64,000 nucleotides of DNA. Origin: an uncultured Holophagaceae bacterium. Its GTDB lineage: Bacteria; Acidobacteriota; Holophagae; Holophagales; Holophagaceae. The stretch spans positions 1-64,000 of the forward strand of contig CAIOFF010000023.1 in NCBI GenBank assembly GCA_903857495.1, given 5' to 3'. The notes below the pieces were generated by a model. That model worked only from the letters and a program-made list of their open reading frames with translations. It did no database searches and was not told the origin of the DNA. The first letter of the stretch is position 1; each line of letters starts with the position of its first letter. Positions 31,574-39,957 of this stretch are shown here, one piece after another. Both the position numbers and the translations under genes were made by a program.

Positions 31574-33289
31574 ATGTCGATTCAGCTGCCCGCCTTGATC
31601 CAACGCGCTTCTGCCTTCCTGCTCCTCGCCCTGCTGGCCGCCTGCGGCGGAGGGGGTGTCATCACTTCGGATGGCGTCGCCGTCCGCACGCTTCCGGCGG
31701 AATTCAGCTCCCGCCAGGGGGTGGCCTACTCGCCCTTCCGGACCGGGAATCGCGACACGGAGACCGTCACCACCGCGCACATCAAGCAGGATCTCGACCT
31801 GCTCGTGGCCGGCAACCTCAAGCTCATCCGCCTGTTCGACAGCTCCGACAGCGTCGCCAGACAGACCCTGCAGGTCATCAAGGACAACGCCCTGGACATC
31901 AAGGTCCAGCTCGGGGTCTACATCGTGAGCGGCAACGAGACCTTCAACCAGGCGGAGATTGCCCGCGGCATCGCCCTGGCCAACGCCTATCGCGACACGG
32001 TGCTGGCGGTCAGCGTGGGCAATGAGACCATGGTCAGCTGGTCCTTCAACCCCGTGTCCACCACCAAGATGGCCGCCTACATCACCCAGGTGCGCAACAA
32101 CATCTCCCAGCCCGTGACGACCGACGACAACTTCGCCTTCTTCGCCGGGGCCACTTCCGAGGTGCTCCGCACCATCGACTTCGTCGCCCTGCATACCTAC
32201 GCGCTGATCGACACGGTTTCAGATGCCGGTTCCTGGGACTGGAAGCAGGAGACCGTGGCCCCCAACCTCCGCGCCGCGGCGATGATGGACGCCGCCATTG
32301 CCAAGGCCAAGAAGGACTACAGCGCAGCCCGTACGAACCTCGACAAACTCGGCTACACCTTCCTGCCCATCATCATCGGCGAGACCGGCTGGAAGTCCGT
32401 GGCCACCGGCGGCGAGGTCTACCGCGCCCACCCGGTGAACCAGAAGATGTACGTGGACCGCCTCAAGGCCTGGCAGGCGGCAGCGGTGGCTGGCGGCGGC
32501 GGCCCCAGGACCATCGTCTACTTCGAGGCCTTCGACGAGCCCTGGAAGGGTGGCGATGACGGGTGGGGGCTCTTCAACGTGTCCCGCCAGGCCCGATATG
32601 TGATCCAGAGCCTCTATCCCTCTTCCCAGTGGGAGGCCGGGAGCTACACCGCGGCCGATGCCCTCTACTACGTCCCTCCCATCAACCACGGCCCCGTCAC
32701 CGCCAACCGCTACACCCTCTACGCCGAGACCTTGACTACAGGCGAGGTCCGCCCCGTGGAGACACCCATCTGGAACGCCTGGCAGAACGGCACCACCTCG
32801 GTCGCGTCCGAGACCTCATCCAGCTCGGTCGAAGGCACCAAGAGCATGGTGATCACGCCCACTCCCCTCGACTGGGGCTGGGGCATGACCATGGCCTTCA
32901 CCTACAGCTCGGACGACCTCACGGCCTTCGCCACGACCGGCTACCTGAACTTCAGCATCAAGACCACCTACCCCGGCAAGCTCGAGGTGGGCTTCCTGAC
33001 GGGCACCGCCGCGAATACCAGCCTCTATGACGTCTATCTCCCCATCCAGTCCGGCGACTACGGCTACGTGAACGACGGGGCCTGGCACAACGTCAAGATC
33101 CCCATCAGCGCCATCACGCCCCACGGCGCCATGGCCTACGGCATGACGGATCCCACCAAGGCCAAGCTGGACCTGGCCACTCTCACCAACCCCTTCGTGA
33201 TCGCCGACCGCTACGCTGTCACCGGCAAGGCGACCAACAGCAACATCACGACCGCCCTCCAGGTGGACAACATCTACTGGTCGAAGTGA
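31574..33289 (+). CDS. GH17-like beta-1,3-glucanase lipoprotein
   Basis: A 571-residue lipoprotein (lipobox LLAAC, Cys24). The catalytic barrel matches GH17: GVAYSPFRTG, IRLFDSSDS, VSVGNETMVSW with acid/base Glu151, VDFVALHTYAL-like IDFVALHTY, IIGETGWKS with nucleophile Glu270, and YFEAFDEPWKGGDDGWGLF. Residues about 370-571 form a beta-sandwich that may bind glucan (ends LQVDNIYWSK). GH17 enzymes cleave or transglycosylate beta-1,3-glucans with retention. It follows the porin after 19 bases. Confidence 0.9.
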   Translation: MSIQLPALIQRASAFLLLALLAACGGGGVITSDGVAVRTLPAEFSSRQGVAYSPFRTGNRDTETVTTAHIKQDLDLLVAGNLKLIRLFDSSDSVARQTLQVIKDNALDIKVQLGVYIVSGNETFNQAEIARGIALANAYRDTVLAVSVGNETMVSWSFNPVSTTKMAAYITQVRNNISQPVTTDDNFAFFAGATSEVLRTIDFVALHTYALIDTVSDAGSWDWKQETVAPNLRAAAMMDAAIAKAKKDYSAARTNLDKLGYTFLPIIIGETGWKSVATGGEVYRAHPVNQKMYVDRLKAWQAAAVAGGGGPRTIVYFEAFDEPWKGGDDGWGLFNVSRQARYVIQSLYPSSQWEAGSYTAADALYYVPPINHGPVTANRYTLYAETLTTGEVRPVETPIWNAWQNGTTSVASETSSSSVEGTKSMVITPTPLDWGWGMTMAFTYSSDDLTAFATTGYLNFSIKTTYPGKLEVGFLTGTAANTSLYDVYLPIQSGDYGYVNDGAWHNVKIPISAITPHGAMAYGMTDPTKAKLDLATLTNPFVIADRYAVTGKATNSNITTALQVDNIYWSK

Positions 33290-33305
33290 GCGGCGCGCAG
33301 CAGGC

Positions 33306-34238
33306 ATGAGCGGCGTGGAGATGCTTACTTCCTCCGAGCAGGGCTACCTTGTGAAGGGGCTCCGCAGCGCCAGCGCGGAGCTCCTGATGGTCCCCGAGCT
33401 CGGCGGGAGGATCATCAGCCTGCGCTGCCTGAAGTCGGGTCGGGAGTGGTGCTGGCACCAGCCCCGCCCCGACTGGCTCTGGCCCAACGACGGCGGTGAT
33501 GACTTTGCCAACAGCCCCCAGGCTGGCATCGACGAGTGCGTGCCCACCGTGGCGGCGTGCCAGGTGCGCGGCAGGCGGCTCCCCGACCACGGCGAGGTCT
33601 GGTACCAGGACTGGCCGCTGGACCCCGAAGCGCTCGCGTCCCGGGAGCTGCGGGCCACGGTCCCACTCACGGTCTCGCCCCTCGTCTTCAGCCGGGGCAT
33701 CCGGGTCGCGAAGGATGGCGCTTTCGTCTTCGACTACAGCCTGCGCAACACGGGCTTGCTCTCGGAGCCCTACCTCTGGAGCTTCCATCCGCTGCTGAAC
33801 CTGGAGCCGGGTGATCGCCTGGAGCTGCCCGCCGAAGTCCGAGAGCTCCGGCTGAACGGGGGGCTGGGAGTGCCCATGGCCCAGGGCGACCTGTGGGACT
33901 ACCCGGAGCCTATCCCAGGCATCCGCCTCGACGAGGCGGCACTGCCGGGCATGCCCGGCGCCTGTCTCAAGGGCTTCGCGGGTCCGCTTGACCAGGGCCT
34001 TGCCGCCGTGGTGAACGACCGCACCGGGGACCGCCTCGAGCTCCAGTGGGACGCCACCGTCATCCCCTACCTCGGCCTCTGGATCAACCGCGGACACGGT
34101 GGCTTCCACCACCTGGCCCTGGAGCCGACCTCTGGTGCTCCGGACTCCCTCGCGGACGCGGTGGAGTCCTGGAGCCAGCATGGCGTCCTGCCCCCGCGCG
34201 GGACCGCGCACTGGTCCTTGAGACTCAACCTTTCCTAG
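33306..34238 (+). CDS. Aldose 1-epimerase-like protein
   Basis: A 310-residue galactose-mutarotase-fold protein with no signal. The layout follows aldose epimerases (ELGGRIISLRCLKSGREW; GIDECVPTVAAC; SFHPLLNLEPGDRLELP; LGLWINRGHGGFHHLALEPTSGAPDSL with an EPxxG-like catalytic Glu). It would interconvert anomers of released glucose or oligosaccharides before phosphorolysis or kinase action. Start ATG 33306 is 16 bases from the GH17 stop; GTG/ATG alternatives exist nearby. Substrate not provable. Confidence 0.78.
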   Translation: MSGVEMLTSSEQGYLVKGLRSASAELLMVPELGGRIISLRCLKSGREWCWHQPRPDWLWPNDGGDDFANSPQAGIDECVPTVAACQVRGRRLPDHGEVWYQDWPLDPEALASRELRATVPLTVSPLVFSRGIRVAKDGAFVFDYSLRNTGLLSEPYLWSFHPLLNLEPGDRLELPAEVRELRLNGGLGVPMAQGDLWDYPEPIPGIRLDEAALPGMPGACLKGFAGPLDQGLAAVVNDRTGDRLELQWDATVIPYLGLWINRGHGGFHHLALEPTSGAPDSLADAVESWSQHGVLPPRGTAHWSLRLNLS

Positions 34239-34253
34239 CTTGCGGAGGCCCGC

Positions 34254-35744
34254 GTGGGTGAATCAGTGGAACGGGTCCAGGCGGGAGAATCGGCAGCCCT
34301 CGAGGGCAGGCTCTCCTTCGTGGAAAAGGCCGGCTACTCGCTGGGCGATGCGGCCTCGAACTTCTACTGGAAGACCTTCGAGTTCTTCATCATCTTCTTC
34401 TACACGGATGTGTTCGGCATCTCCGCGGCGGCCGTTGGCACCATGATGCTGGTCACCCGGGTGCTCGATGCCGTGGCCGACCCGGTCATGGGCACCATTG
34501 CCGACCGCACTCAGACCCGCTGGGGCCACTTCCGGCCCTACCTGCTGTGGTTCGCCCTCCCCCTGGCCGCCGCCGGCGTCATCACCTTCACCACGCCCAA
34601 CTTCGGCCCCTCCGGCAAGCTGGTCTACGCCTACGTGACCTACTGCCTCCTGATGCTGCTCTACACGGCCGTGAACATTCCCTACAGCGCCCTGCTGGGG
34701 GTCATGACACCCAGCTCCATCGAGCGCACGTCCCTGGCCTCCTTCCGGTTCGTCGGCGCCTTCTCCATCGCTGTGCTGGTGCAGTACTGCACGCCCAGCC
34801 TGGCCCAGTGGTTCGGCATGAGCTCCGCCCTGCGCGCCCAGCACAGCTTCCTGGCCCATCCCGTCGAGTGGGTGCGGTGGTTCCTCTCCCGGGACTTCCT
34901 CCTGCTGCCCTCGGACCCCATCCAGGGCTGGCAGCTGACCATGGCCCTCTACGGCGTGTGCGCCGTGGTCCTGCTATTCCTCTGCTTCTTCCTGACCCGG
35001 GAGCGGGTCACGCCTCCCGAGGACCAGAGCCCCGACTTCAAGGAGGACCTGAAGAGCATGGCCACCAGCCGCTCCTTCGTGGTGATGCTGGGAGTGCTGA
35101 TCATCATGATCATGTCCTTCGTGCTCCGGGGCTCGGTCTCGGCCTACTACTTCAAGTACTACGTGCACCGCAATGACCTGCTGGGCCCCTTCCTGGTGGC
35201 CAACGCCCTGGCCTTCCTGGCTGCCGTGGTCATCACCCCCACCATCGCCAAACACTTCGACAAGAAGAACCTGTTCATCGCGGCCATCGGCATCGGCGGC
35301 CTTATCATTGGCAGCTTCTGGCTCGCCAAGCCCTCAGACATCAGCCTCATGTTCGGCCTCCAGGTCCTCGCCAGCTTCGTCATCGGCTTCAACTCGCCCC
35401 TGGTCTGGGCCATGTTCGCCGACACCGCCGATGACGCGGAGTGGCGTCTGGGGCGCCGCAACACCGGCCTGGTCTTCGCCTCGGCGGTCTTCGGCATGAA
35501 GATCGGCCTGGCCATCGGCGCCTGGGTGACGGGCCTGGTCCTGACACTGTTCGGCTACGTCCCGAACCTTGACCAGTCCGCCAGCTCCCTCCTGGGCATC
35601 CGCCTCTCCATGAGCCTCTTCCCCGGCGTGCTGCTGGTGATCGCGGCGGTCCTGATGAAGGCCTATCCCCTCGATGACAAGAAGATGATCCAGATCGAGA
35701 AGGATCTGGCGGCCCGCAAGAAGATCGCGGCGGGTGAAGCCTGA
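34254..35744 (+). CDS. GPH-family sugar:cation symporter (MelB-like MFS)
   Basis: A 496-residue inner-membrane transporter of 12 helices starting at GTG 34254. The first helix is preceded by FVEKAGYSLGDAASNFYWKTFEFFIIFFYTDV, the GPH hallmark with its Asp; DAVADPVMGTIADRTQTRWGHFRPY matches the family signature loop. GPH carriers move glycosides with Na+ or H+. Position in the locus suggests laminaribiose or longer beta-1,3-gluco-oligosaccharides. Its TGA overlaps the phosphorylase ATG (TGATG). Confidence 0.9.
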   Translation: MGESVERVQAGESAALEGRLSFVEKAGYSLGDAASNFYWKTFEFFIIFFYTDVFGISAAAVGTMMLVTRVLDAVADPVMGTIADRTQTRWGHFRPYLLWFALPLAAAGVITFTTPNFGPSGKLVYAYVTYCLLMLLYTAVNIPYSALLGVMTPSSIERTSLASFRFVGAFSIAVLVQYCTPSLAQWFGMSSALRAQHSFLAHPVEWVRWFLSRDFLLLPSDPIQGWQLTMALYGVCAVVLLFLCFFLTRERVTPPEDQSPDFKEDLKSMATSRSFVVMLGVLIIMIMSFVLRGSVSAYYFKYYVHRNDLLGPFLVANALAFLAAVVITPTIAKHFDKKNLFIAAIGIGGLIIGSFWLAKPSDISLMFGLQVLASFVIGFNSPLVWAMFADTADDAEWRLGRRNTGLVFASAVFGMKIGLAIGAWVTGLVLTLFGYVPNLDQSASSLLGIRLSMSLFPGVLLVIAAVLMKAYPLDDKKMIQIEKDLAARKKIAAGEA

Positions 35745-38700
35745 TGGATGATCGGAGAACCTCAAGGATGCGCACCACCTACATCTCTGATGCCGAGCTC
35801 AAGGGGCAGGACGCAGCCGTCTCAGGCTTCCTGGCGGAGATCGACGGCGAGCCCTGCTACTGCGTCGCCAACCACGACGCCATGGCCCCCTTCTTCATGA
35901 GCCTGGTGAGCGATTCAGACCACTGGCTGTTCATCTCCAGCAATGGCGCCCTCACCGCCGGACGCCGGGACCCGGACAACGCCCTCTTTCCCTACTACAC
36001 CGATGACCGGATCCACGACAGCCAGGATCAGACGGGCAGCAAGACCCTCCTGCGCATCACCCGTGGTGGCCAGACCTGGCTCTGGGAGCCCTTCTCCCAG
36101 CGGATGGAAGGGTTGTACCGCGTCACGCGGAACCTCTGCAAGAGCGTCTATGGCAACAAAATCCTCTTCGAAGAGATCAACCACGACCTCGGCCTGACCT
36201 TCCGCTACGAGTGGATGAACAGCGAGCGTTTCGGCTTCGTGCGCCGGGCAGCCCTCTCCAACCAGGGCACCGAGGCCATCTCCGCCGAGGTGGTCGACGG
36301 CATCGAGAACGTGCTGCCCTGGGGGGTGGAGCGTCGCTTCCAGGTGGAATACAGCACCCTGGTCGATGGCTACAAGCGCACCGAGTTGCTGGCAGGCACG
36401 GGCCTGGCCCTCTTCCGCCTCAGTTCCGTCCCCGTGGACAAGCCCGAGCCCAGCGAGGCGCTGCGGGTGAACTTGGCCTGGTCCACGGGCCTGGAACCGG
36501 CCAGGCGCCTCCTCTCCACCGCCCAGCTCCGAGCCTTCCGGCACGGCGAGACAGTGCAGGAGGAGACGGATATCCGTGGCCGGCGTGGCGCCTACCTGCT
36601 GAACGCGACCTTCCCCTTGGAACCAGGTGCCCGCAAAGACTGGCTGGTGGTCGCCGAGCTCGACCAAGATGCCACCCGCGTCGTGGCCCTCAACCAGCGG
36701 CTGGCCTCCGGCGCCGACCTCATGCCGGAAGTCCTGGAGGACGTGGCCCGGGGCACCCGGAACCTGATGCGACTCGTGGCCAGCGCCGATGGCCTGCAGA
36801 CCACGGGCGACCACCTGAACACCTGGCGGCACTTCTCGAACACCCTGTTCAACCTTCTGCGCGGTGGCGTGCCCGAGGATGGCTACGGGATCACCCGCGC
36901 GGACCTCAGGCTGTTCCTGGAAGAGTCCAACAAGGGCGTTGCGCAGCGCCACGGAGCCTTCCTGGACGCCCTGCCCGAACGCCTGGCCCATGGCGACCTC
37001 ATGGCCCGGGTGGCGGCCCTGGGCGACCCGGACCTGGAGCGCCTGACCCGGGAATACCTACCCCTCACCTTCAGCCGGCGCCATGGCGATCCCAGCCGCC
37101 CGTGGAACGCCTTTTCCATCAAGGTGAAGGACGAGCAGGGCAGGAAGCTTCTCACCTACGAGGGCAACTGGCGGGACATCTTCCAGAACTGGGAGGCCCT
37201 TGGCTACTCCTACCCCGACTACCTGGAGAGCATGGTCTTCAAGTTCCTGGACTGCTCCACGGTGGAGGGCTACAACCCCTACCGGCTGCTGCGGGCGGGC
37301 TTCGACTGGGAGGTGAGCGATCCCCACGATCCCTGGTCCTTCATCGGCTACTGGGGGGACCACCAGGTCATCTACCTCCTGAAGCTGCTGGAGGCCTCCC
37401 GCCGCTTCCACCCGGGCCGGCTGGCAGAGCTGCTGGGCCGGCGCGTCTTCACCTACGCAAACGTCCCCTACCGCCTCAAGACCTACGAGGCCATGCTGGC
37501 GGATCCCCACAGCACCATCGACTTCGACGCGGACCTGCACCAGCAGACCCTGGACCGGGCGGCGACCCTGGGCGCTGATGGCCTGGCAGTGTGGGACGCC
37601 CAGGGTCCAGTCCGGGCCAACCTCACAGAGAAGCTCCTGGTGGTGGCCCTCTCCAAGCTCACCAGCTACATCCCCGGGGCCGGCATCTGGATGAACACCC
37701 AGCGCCCCGAGTGGAATGACGCCAACAATGCCCTGGTGGGCTACGGCGTCTCCATGGTCACCCTCTGCTACCTGCGTCGCTACCTGGCCTTCTGCGAGGA
37801 GCTTTTCGGGGAGGCTCCGGCGCCCAGCCAGGAAGTGGCCGGTGAGCTGGCGGAGCTCCTGGAGGTCGTGGCCCGGGTCCTGGAACAGCACGCCCCACCC
37901 ACAGACCGCGCCTTCACGGACGCAGAACGTCGGCTCATCCTGGATCCGCTTGGCCAGGCGGGCTCCAGCTACCGCACCAAGGTCTATGCCAGCGGCTTCA
38001 CCGCGCCGAGGACCCTTGTTTCCCGGGAGCGCCTGGAGGCCTTCTGTGCCGTCGCCCTGGCCCACATCGACCATGCCATCCGGGCCAACCGCCGCAGCGA
38101 CGGCCTCTACCACGCCTACAACGTCATGAAGCTCACCGGCGACGGCATCGAGGTGCGCGGGCTGCACGAGATGCTTGAGGGCCAGGTGGCGGTGCTCAGC
38201 TCCGGCGCCCTCTCCGCCGAAGAGTCCGTCGCGGTGCTCGACGCACTGCGGGCCAGCGCCCTCTACCGACCTGACCAGGCCAGCTACCTCCTCTATCCCG
38301 ACCACCCGCTGCCGCACTTCCTGGAGAAGAACACGCTGCCCGCGGCCGCCCTCGCGGACTCCGCCTTGCTGCGTGCCCTTCTGGCCGCCGGTGACGAGCG
38401 CCTCGCGAGCCGCGACGTGGCAGGCCACGTCCACTTCAACCCGGCCTTCCGGAACGCCGAGGGTCTGAGACTCGCCCTGGAGGACCTGAAGGCCGGCCCC
38501 CACCGGTCCCTGGTCGTGGCCGACGAAACCAGGCTCCTGGAGCTCTACGAGGAGGTCTTCGACCACCGCTCCTTCACCGGCCGCTCCGGGACCTTCTACA
38601 AATACGAAGGCCTCGGCTGCGTCTACTGGCACATGGTCTCAAAGCTGCTCCTGGCCGTGGATGAGGTGATGCGCCAGGCCGCCCGCCACGACGCGGGGGC

Positions 38701-39220
38701 CCTGCCCCGCCTCCAGCGGCACTACCAGGCCATCCGCGAGGGCCTCGGCGTCCACAAGTCCCCGGCCCTGCACGGCGCCATTCCCACGGATCCCTACTCC
38801 CACACCACGGGCTTCGCCGGCGCCCAGCAGCCGGGCATGACCGGGCAAGTGAAGGAGGACCTCCTCTCCCGCATGAGCGAGGTGGGGGTGCGCGTGGCGC
38901 AGGGCCGCATCATCTTCCAGCCCTGGGCCGTCTCGACGGCGGAGTTCCTGCAAGAGCCCGCCACCTTCCGCCATGTGGACCTGGCCGGTCAGCCTCGCAT
39001 GCTGGCCCTGGAGGCCGGTACTTTCGCCTTCACTTTCTGCCAGGTCCCGGTGGTGGTCCACCGGGCGGGCCCGGCAGGCCTCCGAATCACCCGCCAGGAC
39101 AGTGCCAGCTCTGCCCGCCCGGAGCTTGCCCTGGACGCATCCACCAGCCGCCTCATCTTCAGCCGCTCAGGTGAAATCCATCGCCTCGACGTGTTCCTCG
39201 GTCTCCCGGGGCAGGCCTGA
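35744..39220 (+). CDS. GH94-like beta-1,3-glucan phosphorylase candidate (GH149/GH161 type)
   Basis: A 1158-residue cytoplasmic protein without signal. It has an N-terminal beta-sandwich (about residues 1-300: HDAMAPFFMSLVSDSDHWLF; TWLWEPFSQRMEGL), a helical linker and an (alpha/alpha)6 region (about 400-1000) with RPEWNDANNALVGYG near residue 655; Asp659 would be the general acid by analogy with the WND element of GH94 phosphorylases. YYTDDRIHDSQDQTG, FEEINHDLGLTFRYEW and KYEGLGCVYWHMVSKL are other fixed-looking blocks. Size and context fit the GH149 or GH161 beta-1,3-glucan phosphorylases, which release glucose 1-phosphate. The ATG at 35768 has GGAGA nine bases upstream and may be the true start. 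Confidence 0.75.
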   Translation: MDDRRTSRMRTTYISDAELKGQDAAVSGFLAEIDGEPCYCVANHDAMAPFFMSLVSDSDHWLFISSNGALTAGRRDPDNALFPYYTDDRIHDSQDQTGSKTLLRITRGGQTWLWEPFSQRMEGLYRVTRNLCKSVYGNKILFEEINHDLGLTFRYEWMNSERFGFVRRAALSNQGTEAISAEVVDGIENVLPWGVERRFQVEYSTLVDGYKRTELLAGTGLALFRLSSVPVDKPEPSEALRVNLAWSTGLEPARRLLSTAQLRAFRHGETVQEETDIRGRRGAYLLNATFPLEPGARKDWLVVAELDQDATRVVALNQRLASGADLMPEVLEDVARGTRNLMRLVASADGLQTTGDHLNTWRHFSNTLFNLLRGGVPEDGYGITRADLRLFLEESNKGVAQRHGAFLDALPERLAHGDLMARVAALGDPDLERLTREYLPLTFSRRHGDPSRPWNAFSIKVKDEQGRKLLTYEGNWRDIFQNWEALGYSYPDYLESMVFKFLDCSTVEGYNPYRLLRAGFDWEVSDPHDPWSFIGYWGDHQVIYLLKLLEASRRFHPGRLAELLGRRVFTYANVPYRLKTYEAMLADPHSTIDFDADLHQQTLDRAATLGADGLAVWDAQGPVRANLTEKLLVVALSKLTSYIPGAGIWMNTQRPEWNDANNALVGYGVSMVTLCYLRRYLAFCEELFGEAPAPSQEVAGELAELLEVVARVLEQHAPPTDRAFTDAERRLILDPLGQAGSSYRTKVYASGFTAPRTLVSRERLEAFCAVALAHIDHAIRANRRSDGLYHAYNVMKLTGDGIEVRGLHEMLEGQVAVLSSGALSAEESVAVLDALRASALYRPDQASYLLYPDHPLPHFLEKNTLPAAALADSALLRALLAAGDERLASRDVAGHVHFNPAFRNAEGLRLALEDLKAGPHRSLVVADETRLLELYEEVFDHRSFTGRSGTFYKYEGLGCVYWHMVSKLLLAVDEVMRQAARHDAGALPRLQRHYQAIREGLGVHKSPALHGAIPTDPYSHTTGFAGAQQPGMTGQVKEDLLSRMSEVGVRVAQGRIIFQPWAVSTAEFLQEPATFRHVDLAGQPRMLALEAGTFAFTFCQVPVVVHRAGPAGLRITRQDSASSARPELALDASTSRLIFSRSGEIHRLDVFLGLPGQA

Positions 39221-39285
39221 TTCCGAGAGGAAGCAAAGGGCTGCGGTTCAGGTTTTGAGCTTGAAATGACCGGGTTGAAGCCAGC

Positions 39286-39957
39286 TCAACACTTGAGCGA
39301 CTCCCAGGCGATGAGCCACGTGTCCATGACCCCTCTGAAATGGCTCCTCGGCGGTCCGGGGTGGTAGATGGCGCGGATGGGGATGTGGGCCCAGTGGAGC
39401 TTCCAGTCCGCGGCCTTCATGGCGATCTCCATCTCGATGGCGAAGCCGCGGGAGCGCAGGTCCAGGCGGTCGAGGACCTTCTTGCGGATCAGGCGGAAGC
39501 CGCTCTGGGTGTCCTCCCAGGTGACCCCGGCGATGCGGCCCAGGGTCCAGCTGCCCAAGGCGTTGGTCCGCCAGCGCTTGGCCGGAATCCGGGCGCGGTC
39601 CTGGTGACGTGAGCCGATGAGGAAGTCCGTATCAGGATGGGCAGCGAGCTGGTCGAGGAAGCCCTGCAGGTCCGCGGGGTCGTGCTGCCCGTCCGCGTCC
39701 AGGAACAGGTAGAAGTCGAAAAGGTCGCCGCAGAGGTGGGCGATGCCGGCGCGCATGGCCTGGCCCTTGCCGCCGCCCTGCCCCGGCTCGAGCCGCAGCA
39801 CCTCGGCGCCAGCAGCCCGGGCGCAGTCGCCGGTGCCGTCCGTGGAGCCGTCGTCCACCACCAGGATGCGGTGGAGACCGAAGGGCTGCAGTCCGGCCAG
39901 CACCGCCGGGAGGGCCTCGGCCTCATCATGGGCGGAGAGGATCGCGGCGATCCTCAC
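39286..39957 (-). CDS. Family 2 glycosyltransferase (DPM1/polyprenyl-phosphate type)
   Basis: A 223-residue cytoplasmic GT-A protein: VRIAAILSAHDEAEAL, ILVVDDGSTDGTGD, QGGGKGQAMRAG, FDFYLFLDADGQHDPADL (DxD), DTDFLIGSRHQ, DTQSGFRLIRKKVL. These match dolichol/undecaprenyl-phosphate mannosyl- or glucosyltransferases. No membrane helix. GTG 39957 overlaps the M61 gene's stop (GTGA) and so reads as the second gene of its operon. Acceptor unknown. Confidence 0.85.
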   Translation of the reverse strand: MRIAAILSAHDEAEALPAVLAGLQPFGLHRILVVDDGSTDGTGDCARAAGAEVLRLEPGQGGGKGQAMRAGIAHLCGDLFDFYLFLDADGQHDPADLQGFLDQLAAHPDTDFLIGSRHQDRARIPAKRWRTNALGSWTLGRIAGVTWEDTQSGFRLIRKKVLDRLDLRSRGFAIEMEIAMKAADWKLHWAHIPIRAIYHPGPPRSHFRGVMDTWLIAWESLKC

